A stretch of 64,000 nt of DNA, taken from positions 37,151 through 101,150 of the forward strand of contig JAQUUC010000006.1 of assembly GCA_028694105.1 (NCBI GenBank). Reading direction: 5' to 3'. Shown one piece after another: positions 17,642 to 26,100 of this stretch (positions within the stretch are counted from its first letter, which is position 1; every line of letters starts with the position of its first letter). The notes beneath the pieces are model-generated. The model ran no database searches, was not told the DNA's origin, and saw only the letters and a list, made by a program, of their open reading frames with translations. A program made the position numbers and the translations under genes. This DNA comes from Hespellia sp. Its GTDB lineage: Bacteria; Bacillota; Clostridia; Lachnospirales; Lachnospiraceae.

Positions 17642-20152
17642 TTATGATAAGATTATTGTACCATTCTCAACGAGCTCAATGAACTTCTTTGCAAGCTCTG
17701 GATCGAACTGCCGGCCGGACTGCGCCCGCAATTCTCCCACTGCATATTCCATGGTATATGACTTCTTGTAAGAACGCTTAGACACCATCGCATCAAAGGA
17801 ATCGGCGATGCAGAGCATCCGTGCCGCCAAGGGAATGTCATCCCCCTTGATACCGCGTGGATATCCCTTTCCGTCGTATCGTTCATGGTGACCGATGACC
17901 GCCGGAATTACATAATTTAATGATGGCAGGTTCCGGATGATGCCGATGGACTGCTCTACATGTCCCTTCATGATTTCATACTCTTCATTCGTAAGCTTAC
18001 CGGACTTATTTAAAATATGTTCCGGAATACCGATTTTACCAATGTCATGCAGCAGTCCCGCCTCACGCACAATTTCCACAAAATCCGTGTTCATGCCGAT
18101 GCCCTTTGCGAGCTCTGTAGCGTAATAGGCCACATTTTTCGAGTGATTGAAGGTATAATGATCCTTCGTGTCAATCGCCGCCATCAGTGCGTAAATGGTA
18201 GACGCATATTCGGAATAGACCTCTTTCTTGTCAATATCGTCCTGCATCTGTATTCCATTCTGAACCGTGCCACATTCATACACGACAATGTTGTTCTTTC
18301 CGTGACGCTTTGCGTGATAGACCGCCATATCGGCATTTTCCATAATTTCCTTCATCGAACCTGCCGAGTACGGAATCGCACAGATTCCGCCACTGACCGT
18401 CAGGATTTTCATCACATAATCCTTATCTCTTCTGTGCATCCGCGCAATCTGCCCGGCGATGTCGGACGCAAGGTTTTTGGCCGCGAGCACGTCAAATCGC
18501 GGAAGGATGATTGCAAATTCTTTTCCACTGTATCTGGCAACATATCCATTTTCGCCGACACAGTTTTTCACAATCTCTGCTACCTGACAAAGCGCATAAT
18601 CACCCTCACTCATTCCATAGAGCTGGTTGTACAGCTTGAAGTCATCAATGTTAAGAATCACCAGTGCGAGGGAGGTTTTGGAACACCGCTCAATCTCCGT
18701 TTCCAGCTTCTCGTAGAAGTATTTGCGGTTGAGCAGTCCGGTCAGTTCATCTGTCCGGGCCTCCAGATACGCCTTTTCGTACAGTCTGGAATTCTTGATT
18801 GCAATGGAAGCAATACTGTTGATTGAATCCAACAGCAGCAGATCGTCGTATGCATAAGACTTTCCACGCGGCTTCTGCGACAGCAGAATGATACCCACCA
18901 GCTCTTCCTCCGAGATCAAAGGGGCAATGCATTCGATTTCCAGACGCTGAAACTGTTCCTTTTCGCTCTCCCACATAGAACGATAGTACACACTTCTTCG
19001 AAATTCATTCATCAGCACACATTTGTCATTCTGAATCAGCCATTTGATTGCCGGATTTTTCATTCCCAGCTCAATTTCCCTACTGTCCAGCGGACTGGTG
19101 CTGTGCGCAATGACGAACTTCTTCTTCTGCTTATCCGGCACGCAGATATAGACTTTCTTGACCTCAATCATCTTGTGAATGATATCTAAAATGTGATCCA
19201 TGATTTCATCCACATGCAGACTCTTCGAAATCTGCAGACTGAATTCCTTCAGATTCTCCGCCTGCTTCGCCTCATCCTTCGCAAATAGCATATCAATAAA
19301 TTTGCGGATTACGAACGACAGCAGGAGCGTGACTACGGTGAATGAAAATGCAATAATCAAAACATCGTACTCCCCCCATCGTCCCAATTTCCCCGTAATA
19401 AAATGTTCAATTGGTGAGATTACATTTGCAAAAAGCATAACGGATACGACCACTGACACTCCATAGATGACGCCTCTTGAAACCAGCAGGGTCAGCTTGA
19501 ACAGATGCTTTTTATAGAGTGCGTAAAACATGCAGCCTGCGTTAATGATTCCCGATACAATATCAATTGGAAATCCTTTAAATATCGGAAGCAGAGTTCC
19601 CACATGGCCCAGAAACAGCACAAGGATTCCGATAAAAATCGGTGTAAACTGTTTTGCCGATACGACATCCTTTTTCGCGTTGATCATCAACAGCTTCATC
19701 ATATCCAGAATCGTCACTCCTGCACATAGAATCAGAATCGCGATTGGCCAGGAAATATGATAGACAAACCTCTCATTTCCACCGGAAAGCGCGATCACCT
19801 GCGGTGCCGGAATGTAGATATCCGTCATCAGATTCAAAAAGAAGTTGAACAGTCCGAGTACAAGCCAGATTCGCTTCCGTTTTTGTTCCTCACTTCCGAC
19901 AAATTCACGTACAAAATTATAGAATGCAAACGGCAGCATAATCAGTCCAAAAATCGACACCTCGAACCAGAATGTAAGCCCCGGCCACATCTGTGAACGC
20001 ATCATAAGGGAGCCGCCGGTCCAGAGTAAGAACACACTCAGCACTACCAGAAATGATTTGATGATTTTTGTCTTCTTTGCCGCTGTAAATGCAAGAAAGA
20101 GGAATAAATAACCACTCAGCGCGATGACTGAAATATAAGCAAAACTATCCAT
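17642..20152 (-). CDS. Membrane sensor with GAF, degenerate GGDEF and HD-GYP domains
   Basis: 836 residues. About seven membrane helices (residues 1-285, histidine-kinase 7TM-like sensor), GAF domain (about 305-460), GGDEF domain (about 470-620) and HD-GYP domain (about 645-836). The cyclase signature is SGKEF instead of GGDEF/GGEEF, so it probably does not make cyclic di-GMP. The phosphodiesterase part is intact (LLHDIGKIG, HHERYDGKGYPRG). Likely a cyclic di-GMP hydrolase with a regulatory GGDEF. Start at 20152 overlaps the GH3 gene stop by 8 bases. Confidence 0.88.
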   Translation of the reverse strand: MDSFAYISVIALSGYLFLFLAFTAAKKTKIIKSFLVVLSVFLLWTGGSLMMRSQMWPGLTFWFEVSIFGLIMLPFAFYNFVREFVGSEEQKRKRIWLVLGLFNFFLNLMTDIYIPAPQVIALSGGNERFVYHISWPIAILILCAGVTILDMMKLLMINAKKDVVSAKQFTPIFIGILVLFLGHVGTLLPIFKGFPIDIVSGIINAGCMFYALYKKHLFKLTLLVSRGVIYGVSVVVSVMLFANVISPIEHFITGKLGRWGEYDVLIIAFSFTVVTLLLSFVIRKFIDMLFAKDEAKQAENLKEFSLQISKSLHVDEIMDHILDIIHKMIEVKKVYICVPDKQKKKFVIAHSTSPLDSREIELGMKNPAIKWLIQNDKCVLMNEFRRSVYYRSMWESEKEQFQRLEIECIAPLISEEELVGIILLSQKPRGKSYAYDDLLLLDSINSIASIAIKNSRLYEKAYLEARTDELTGLLNRKYFYEKLETEIERCSKTSLALVILNIDDFKLYNQLYGMSEGDYALCQVAEIVKNCVGENGYVARYSGKEFAIILPRFDVLAAKNLASDIAGQIARMHRRDKDYVMKILTVSGGICAIPYSAGSMKEIMENADMAVYHAKRHGKNNIVVYECGTVQNGIQMQDDIDKKEVYSEYASTIYALMAAIDTKDHYTFNHSKNVAYYATELAKGIGMNTDFVEIVREAGLLHDIGKIGIPEHILNKSGKLTNEEYEIMKGHVEQSIGIIRNLPSLNYVIPAVIGHHERYDGKGYPRGIKGDDIPLAARMLCIADSFDAMVSKRSYKKSYTMEYAVGELRAQSGRQFDPELAKKFIELVENGTIILS

Positions 20153-21764
20153 GGCGATACGCCCTCCTCTCTCTGTCATCCTGCTTTTCCTGAGATTTCA
20201 AAAGCATCTGCAGGTCATGGCTTTTCGGATTGACACTTCGAATCGCTCCGTATCTGTTGTGGTACCGCTCAAATGTGCCGATGCGCAGAATCGTAATCTC
20301 CAAAGGCTCCATCCCGAGAATCCGCTTTAAATCCTTGTAATCACTGTCGAGATATTTGAAATAAATGCTCAAATGCTCCCGGAGTACTTCGATGGTCACC
20401 GCATTTGACATAAAACTTTCCGGCTCCATCTCCACATACATATGAAGAAACGGCTTATTCTTCTCATTGAACTCTTTTCTGGCCGTCCATTCTTTTACCA
20501 TCAGTCCGGATAACTGAAGGGTCCGCTCAACGGACTTCGCTGTAATTCTGGTAAATCCCGCCACATCTATTATGTCCGGAATGCGGTCGATGTACTCAAA
20601 CCGCGGAAGCTTTGTCTGATCCTTCGGGTTCTCAAGCCCGATACACTGATAGACATCTCCGACGCGGTATCTTGCAAATGCACCGCCCTTTAACACAGTG
20701 ATGACCAGCTCATACTTTTCCCCTGCAGTCACCTCGTCAAACAGACAAGTCATCGGCTGCTCCCTGTCCATCTCATTTTCCGGGATGAATTCGTAGAAGC
20801 AGGCGTCCGGAAACAGATACAGTCCGTCTCTGGACCAGATTTCTGTTCCGATGCAGGTCGGTTCCGTTCCGGCAAATATCTCCATCGGGCGAATGCCCCA
20901 CAATTCTTCCAGTTCGTCCTTATAGCACCGGTTATCCGTACCGGCACACATAAAACCTTTTAATTTGAACATATCGCCGGGGCTCAGCAATCTGCCCTTC
21001 GCCGCAGCATTCTTCTTTCCCTTCATCAGGCGGATCCACATCCGCAGCATTCCGATCGGATCCGAGCTTTTTTCCGTCCGCTTCTTACTTGTATTCATTG
21101 AGGAAAGGCTCTGGCTTACATAATAAGTCACACTTCCGACACCGAAAAAGTAATCGATTCCCTTTTTCATTCCCAGCTTGAAGCCTTTTTTATTCCGTTC
21201 ACTAAAAGACATGGCCTCTGCTTCCTTCACCGGTGGCAGAAACTCCATGTTGATTTCCTCATTTAACAGTACAGGAAACAGGCCTGTCGCATATGGAAGC
21301 GGTGCCAGGCCGTACAGAATCGTCTCTTTCGGTTTTACATCAAAATCCCCTCTCCCGCTGCTGGTAGACAGCATGAGACACCCTATCATATTATCCTGAT
21401 AGGTCTCCAGCATACTCTTCGTGTATGGTGCAACCTTGATTGGTCTGGCTCCGCCCTCCCAGGTTGTCTGAATCCAGAGTACCGGATCTGCCGGCAGAAA
21501 GTGCTTCTCCTTTGACAACAAAATCTCCGCATAATCCTCGTAGGTAGTAAGCGGAACCATCCGGCGAAACTCGTCCACATTTTGCGGCTTCTTCCCTTTT
21601 AAAATCGTCTGTCCGAGCCTGCTTGCCCCCCACAACTGCATCTGCTCTTCCATCAGCCGGTACTGAATCTCCATGAACTCCTTCGTCGTAAGATCCAAAA
21701 AACCACAGTGCTCCTGCCACATTTCCTCTTTCGTATACTCTTTTAGCTTATCCTCAAACCGCAT
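20145..21764 (-). CDS. GH3-family acyl-adenylate-forming enzyme homologue
   Basis: 539 residues of the GH3 (auxin-conjugase-like) superfamily, whose members adenylate a carboxylate and join it to an amine. Recognisable are FRRMVPLTTYEDY, FAGTEPTCIGTE, YRVGDVYQCIG and DVAGFTRITAKSVE. The usual phosphate-loop SSGTT is replaced by TTWEGGARPIK, so activity may be altered or lost. Overlaps the methyltransferase-like gene by 11 bases upstream and the HD-GYP gene by 8 downstream. Substrate unknown. Confidence 0.8.
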   Translation of the reverse strand: MRFEDKLKEYTKEEMWQEHCGFLDLTTKEFMEIQYRLMEEQMQLWGASRLGQTILKGKKPQNVDEFRRMVPLTTYEDYAEILLSKEKHFLPADPVLWIQTTWEGGARPIKVAPYTKSMLETYQDNMIGCLMLSTSSGRGDFDVKPKETILYGLAPLPYATGLFPVLLNEEINMEFLPPVKEAEAMSFSERNKKGFKLGMKKGIDYFFGVGSVTYYVSQSLSSMNTSKKRTEKSSDPIGMLRMWIRLMKGKKNAAAKGRLLSPGDMFKLKGFMCAGTDNRCYKDELEELWGIRPMEIFAGTEPTCIGTEIWSRDGLYLFPDACFYEFIPENEMDREQPMTCLFDEVTAGEKYELVITVLKGGAFARYRVGDVYQCIGLENPKDQTKLPRFEYIDRIPDIIDVAGFTRITAKSVERTLQLSGLMVKEWTARKEFNEKNKPFLHMYVEMEPESFMSNAVTIEVLREHLSIYFKYLDSDYKDLKRILGMEPLEITILRIGTFERYHNRYGAIRSVNPKSHDLQMLLKSQEKQDDRERRAYRHG

Positions 21765-22338
21765 CCTTCTCTCCCCTTTTCTTCCACGTCGTAACCCCCT
21801 TCAAAATGCTGTCTCTATTCGGAATTAAAAATGGTGTCTCCTTCTGATACGCTTCGTAATTCGAAAACGTTCTCAGAAATGTGTACCGGTCCTGAAAAAT
21901 CACGTAGACCAGATTCCACACACTCATCATGATTCCAACGGAAAGCAGTGCCCCCTCCTGCAATGCAATGCCGCCAAAAAGATAGCATAAGAAAAACCAT
22001 ATCACACCCGGATGTCTGCAAAATGCATACATACCTGTATCACACACGTTCCTTTCGCACGTTTCCTCCACGTAAGTATCCGAAAAAGGAAGTGCAAAAA
22101 AGAGAGTGTAAATCAACAATCCAAGACACACACATGCTAAAATCATTGATATTACACCCTTTATATCCATGACAAAGCCATCTCCAATATCCTGCCGCAC
22201 TGCAAGCACGGTGCCTGCAAGCACGCTAAAGCAGCCTGTTGGAAACAGGGTCTTCATCCATCTTTTATTCCATTTAACAGAATTCAAATCATACAGCAGA
22301 AATAGTAGAAATCCCGTGCTTCCCAATAACCATTTCAT
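21754..22338 (-). CDS. Membrane protein, isoprenylcysteine methyltransferase-like
   Basis: 194 residues with about five membrane helices. The C-terminal half has the ICMT/phospholipid methyltransferase pattern GMYAFCRHPGVIWFFLCY followed by a conserved Asp-Arg-Tyr and an NYEAYQKETPFLIP ending. Such enzymes methylate lipid-like or prenyl-carboxyl groups using S-adenosylmethionine. First gene of the three-gene overlapping set with GH3 and HD-GYP, hinting at lipid or acyl-group modification. Confidence 0.65.
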   Translation of the reverse strand: MKWLLGSTGFLLFLLYDLNSVKWNKRWMKTLFPTGCFSVLAGTVLAVRQDIGDGFVMDIKGVISMILACVCLGLLIYTLFFALPFSDTYVEETCERNVCDTGMYAFCRHPGVIWFFLCYLFGGIALQEGALLSVGIMMSVWNLVYVIFQDRYTFLRTFSNYEAYQKETPFLIPNRDSILKGVTTWKKRGEKDAV

Positions 22339-22457
22339 ATTGCCGCTCCTTTAGATGTTCTCTCGATTATTGTCGTTCTCTGTAAATAAACCATCACACT
22401 TTTCAGTTTATCACACGCTTCTTACTCTTGCAATAAAAGGAACTAAAAAAATAAAGT

Positions 22458-22486
22458 TTGACACTTTTGGATATGTGTGTTATAGT
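22458..22486 (+). promoter_or_regulatory. Promoter of the cold-shock gene
   Basis: Consensus TTGACA, 17-base spacer, TATAGT. Transcription would start about 125 bases before the coding start, leaving the long leader usual for cold-shock genes. Confidence 0.85.
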
Positions 22487-22515
22487 TTAGAAGTATTTTG
22501 AATGAGATTTGGATT

Positions 22516-22569
22516 CACATATTTTTGTAAGTCATTAATTCATCATCTAATGCTTTACAAAAATGTGTG
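22516..22569 (+). promoter_or_regulatory. Long AU-rich stem-loop in the cold-shock leader
   Basis: ATTTTTGTAA (22521-22530) pairs with TTACAAAAAT (22555-22564), extended by CACAT / GTGTG with one G-U pair to 15 bp, loop of 24 bases, followed by ATTTTTTTATTTTATT. It resembles a weak intrinsic terminator and could respond to temperature or to the CspA protein. Confidence 0.6.
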
Positions 22570-22617
22570 ATTTTTTTATTTTATTAGAAATATAATAAAA
22601 AATAGGAGGTATCTTTC

Positions 22618-22821
22618 ATGAATAAAGGTACAGTAAAATGGTTTAACGCACAAAAAGGATTTGGATTTATCACAAACGACAACGGCGGAGAAGATGTATT
22701 CGTACATTTCTCAGGAATCGCTGCTGATGGCTTCAAGTCATTAGAAGAGAACCAGGAAGTAACATTTGAGATTACTGAAGGTAATCGTGGTCCTCAGGCT
22801 GTTAACGTTTGTTTAGCATAA
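22618..22821 (+). CDS. cspA: Cold-shock protein
   Basis: 67 residues with RNP1 KGFGFITND and RNP2 VFVHFSGI, the single-stranded nucleic-acid-binding motifs of the CspA family. AGGAGG lies 8 bases before the ATG. Acts as RNA chaperone. Single-gene unit with its own promoter, long leader and terminator. Confidence 0.97.
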   Translation: MNKGTVKWFNAQKGFGFITNDNGGEDVFVHFSGIAADGFKSLEENQEVTFEITEGNRGPQAVNVCLA

Positions 22822-22836
22822 TCTGACTAACACTGG

Positions 22837-22865
22837 AAAAACCTGCCGTTTGGCAGGTTTTTTTT
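22837..22865 (+). terminator. Terminator of the cold-shock gene
   Basis: Stem AAAAACCTGCC / GGCAGGTTTTT with loop GTTT followed by a T-run. It can also serve the convergent symporter gene ending at 22872. Confidence 0.9.
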
Positions 22866-22871
22866 ATATTG

Positions 22872-24347
22872 TCAAAAGTTTTTCTTGTCTTTTCCATAAG
22901 CAAACCAGATAATTACACCAATAAACCCACAGGCCACACACATCCACGGAATCAACACCGTGAGTCCCTGCGGTGCAAACAAATCATAATATCCCTTGAA
23001 ATAGATCGCAATAACCGCAATCGGAAGCACATATTCCATATATCCGCGGATTTTTGTCGGAAATCCGATTCCCGTTCCTTCGTTCGCCTCTGTGACAAAA
23101 TTATGCCAGCCCCAGCCATTTTTATGTGTACAGAACATCAGGTAGACGAGCGAGCCGAGCGGAAGCAGGTTGCTTGACACCAGAAAATCCTCCAGATCCA
23201 TGATTCCGGTTCCTTCGCCCAGCGGCGAAAATCCTGACCAGACACTGAAACCCAAAATACAAGGCATCGATAGCACCATGATCAGCACCATGTTGAACAA
23301 TACCGCTTTTCTCCGCTCCCATCCCCAAAGGTCGATGGCAAAGGAGATGATATTTTCAAATACGGCAATAATCGTTGATAACGCTGCAAATGAGAGGAAT
23401 AAGAAGAACAGGCCTCCCCAGATTCTTCCGCCAGCCATCTGATGAAATACATTTGGCAGTGTAATGAAAATAAGTGATGGACCAGCCCCCGGCTCTACAT
23501 CAAACGCAAAGCATGCCGGAATGACAATCAGACCTGCCATCAGCGCTACAAAGGTATCTAAAATCGTAATACTGAAAGCCTCTCCGGTCAGAGAACGGTC
23601 CTTGCCCAGATAACTGCCGAAGATTGCCATAGATCCGATACCAATACTCAGTGTAAAAAATGCCTGCGACATCGCACCAAAAATGACGTTTCCGATTCCG
23701 ATATCCACCATTTCCCTAAAATCCGGAATGAGATAAAACTTCACGCCTTCCTCCGCACCCGGGAGACGGACCGAATTCACTGCAAGGATGACAATCAGCA
23801 CCAGCAGACAGCACATCATCACTTTTGTGATACGCTCGACACCCTTTTGTACCCCCAGCGAGCATACGCCAAATGAGAGCACCACTGCAATCATCATCCA
23901 GAGCGTCAGGGTCGACGGAGATGCCAGCATCAGATTAAACTTCTCCGCCACAATCTCCGATGTGATGGCTGCTCCGGAAAACTCACCCATAAACGTGCGA
24001 TAACAGTAGTACAGCATCCAGCCGCCAACCATCGTGTAGAACATCATCAGGCAATAATTTCCGATCATTCCAAAGTAGCCAAAATCATGCCATTTTGTGC
24101 CCTTCGGCTCGAGTTCGCGAAACGATGTTGCCACGCTCTTCTGGCTTGCTCTTCCAACGGAAAATTCGCATATCATAATCGGGAGCCCCATCACAATTAA
24201 GAACAGCAGGTAAATCAGAATAAATGCTGCTCCCCCGTATTTTCCTGCCATATAAGGAAATTTCCATACATTTCCAAGACCTACCGCGCATCCGGCAGAC
24301 ACCAGTATGAATCCCAGTCTTGAACCAAATTTTTCTCTGTTCTGCAT
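22872..24347 (-). CDS. Sodium:neurotransmitter symporter (NSS) family transporter
   Basis: 491 residues, about twelve helices. The N-terminal RLGFILVSAGCAVGLGNVWKFPY is the hallmark unwound helix 1 of LeuT-type carriers. Bacterial members import amino acids or related compounds with sodium. Start at 24347 (after AAGAGG) leaves 20 bases from the GH2 stop, so it is the last gene of the ftsH-GH13-GH2 run. No sequence feature fixes the substrate. Confidence 0.9.
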   Translation of the reverse strand: MQNREKFGSRLGFILVSAGCAVGLGNVWKFPYMAGKYGGAAFILIYLLFLIVMGLPIMICEFSVGRASQKSVATSFRELEPKGTKWHDFGYFGMIGNYCLMMFYTMVGGWMLYYCYRTFMGEFSGAAITSEIVAEKFNLMLASPSTLTLWMMIAVVLSFGVCSLGVQKGVERITKVMMCCLLVLIVILAVNSVRLPGAEEGVKFYLIPDFREMVDIGIGNVIFGAMSQAFFTLSIGIGSMAIFGSYLGKDRSLTGEAFSITILDTFVALMAGLIVIPACFAFDVEPGAGPSLIFITLPNVFHQMAGGRIWGGLFFLFLSFAALSTIIAVFENIISFAIDLWGWERRKAVLFNMVLIMVLSMPCILGFSVWSGFSPLGEGTGIMDLEDFLVSSNLLPLGSLVYLMFCTHKNGWGWHNFVTEANEGTGIGFPTKIRGYMEYVLPIAVIAIYFKGYYDLFAPQGLTVLIPWMCVACGFIGVIIWFAYGKDKKNF

Positions 24348-24366
24348 CACAAACCTCTTTCTCAGC

Positions 24367-26091
24367 TCATTGTATTTTCTGAACCTCACGGTCATACGTA
24401 AAGATTCCGTTGATTTCTTCCTCTATATCGGACACCTGCGTGTACACAGTTGCACACAGTCCCCGCGAAATCGCAGCCTCCACTTCATTCTGTCTCGCCT
24501 GATAAGTCGCATTTAAGCTCTCAATTGTCTTCTCGGTTCCATAGCCATACGTCTTCTCACATGCCATATGTCCCGCAACCGCATGTGTGTATCCGCCAAA
24601 CTCCGAAAGTACCGTCGCACGCTCTGTTTCTGCCTTCATCTCAAATTTGAAAAAATAATTATGAAGGCTCTGCATATCACCGCCGCCCTGATCGAACCAT
24701 CCGCTTGCCTGATCGATCCAGCGCGTCTTGTCCGCTTTTCTCACAATTTCTGTCATTTCTTTCGTCTGGAACTGACCCCAGCCTTCATTAAAAATCACCC
24801 ATGCTGCAATGCAGGGATGGGAATAGAGCTGGCGGATTGTCTCCTTCATCTCGACCACAAATTCCAGACGGCCGGACTTTTCCTCCCGGGAGAGCAGCTT
24901 CGTGTAAGAGTCTTTCACTTTTATTTTATTTTTTGACAGCAGCGTGGCCATATAAGTCACATACCAGTGCTTATACTGATCTCCACCATTTACCATATCC
25001 TGCCACACAATCATGCCCAGTCGGTCACAGTGATAATACCACCGGTCGCATTCTAGCTTCGCATGCTTGCGCATCATGTTAAATCCCAGCTCTTTCATTT
25101 TCTGAATATCAAAAATCAATGCTTCATCGCTCGGCGCAGTATACAGACCGTCCGGCCAGTATCCCTGATCCAACACCCCTTTTTGGAAATACGGCTTATG
25201 ATTCAGACACAGTCTCGGAATCTGGTTCTCATCCTTTTCCAGTGTAAATATACGCATGGCAAAATAACTTTCTATCTGGTCTTCCCCCATCGTAATCCTC
25301 ATATGGTACAGATAAGGCTCCTCCGGTGTCCATGCCTTCCGTTCCGGAATCCGGGCCAGAAACTTCTGATTACTCCGTCCATCCACCGATGCAATGATTT
25401 CCTTCTCCGCATATGCCTCGCCAATGACCGGTTCGTAGATGTCCACCGTAAGAGGAAGATCCTCGGTTGCCGTAAGCTCCAGCTCAATCAGATTCCGGTC
25501 AAACTGCGGTGTACACAAAATCTGTTCGAGGTGGCTTTCGGGCACAATTTCCAGCCACACCGTCTGCCAGATTCCACTCTGTGCCGTATAGAACATGCCG
25601 CCGCTGTCCAGCCGCTGTTTGCCTCTTGCATGATAGGAGGTCTCACTCAGATCCTTCACAAGCACACGGATTTCGTTGTCACCGCTCACAACCGCTCTTG
25701 TGATATCCATCTCAAACGACAGATAACCGCCGGTATGTCTGCCCATCGATTTCCCGTTTATAAACACCTGACACGCCTGATCCACAGCTCCAAAATGAAG
25801 AATCACACTCTGGCCTTCCATGTTCTGAGGCAGCTGAAAACTTCTCTGATACCATAAGAATTCTTCCGGTTTGAGCTGTCTTTTTACCCCGGATAACAGT
25901 GCTTCCGGAGAAAAAGGTACCGTGATCTTCCCCTGATAAGCCTCCGGAGTTTTCGCCGAATCTGCAAAAAGATAATTCCACGAACCATTTAAGTTCATGA
26001 AATTATCTCTCGCCATCAAAGGTCTTGGGTATTCCGGCAAAACCGCTTCTCTATTCAGCTCTCTTCCCCATCTTGTATATAGTTCGTTCAT
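24367..26091 (-). CDS. Glycoside hydrolase family 2 protein
   Basis: 574 residues. N-terminal jelly-roll (MARDNFMNLNGSWNYLF to about 200), immunoglobulin-like domain, then a TIM barrel. Acid/base Glu is in WVIFNEGWGQF and the nucleophile Glu in VLSEFGGY. Members cleave beta-galactosides, glucuronides or mannosides; the specificity is not visible. No signal peptide, so it acts on imported oligosaccharides. Start at 26091, after AAGAGG, 9 bases after the GH13 stop. Confidence 0.88.
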   Translation of the reverse strand: MNELYTRWGRELNREAVLPEYPRPLMARDNFMNLNGSWNYLFADSAKTPEAYQGKITVPFSPEALLSGVKRQLKPEEFLWYQRSFQLPQNMEGQSVILHFGAVDQACQVFINGKSMGRHTGGYLSFEMDITRAVVSGDNEIRVLVKDLSETSYHARGKQRLDSGGMFYTAQSGIWQTVWLEIVPESHLEQILCTPQFDRNLIELELTATEDLPLTVDIYEPVIGEAYAEKEIIASVDGRSNQKFLARIPERKAWTPEEPYLYHMRITMGEDQIESYFAMRIFTLEKDENQIPRLCLNHKPYFQKGVLDQGYWPDGLYTAPSDEALIFDIQKMKELGFNMMRKHAKLECDRWYYHCDRLGMIVWQDMVNGGDQYKHWYVTYMATLLSKNKIKVKDSYTKLLSREEKSGRLEFVVEMKETIRQLYSHPCIAAWVIFNEGWGQFQTKEMTEIVRKADKTRWIDQASGWFDQGGGDMQSLHNYFFKFEMKAETERATVLSEFGGYTHAVAGHMACEKTYGYGTEKTIESLNATYQARQNEVEAAISRGLCATVYTQVSDIEEEINGIFTYDREVQKIQ

Positions 26092-26100
26092 ACGCACCTC

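Noticed and set aside
25063..25857. 264-codon open frame on the plus strand
   Set aside because: Antisense to the GH2 gene, whose catalytic motifs are clear; no family features.
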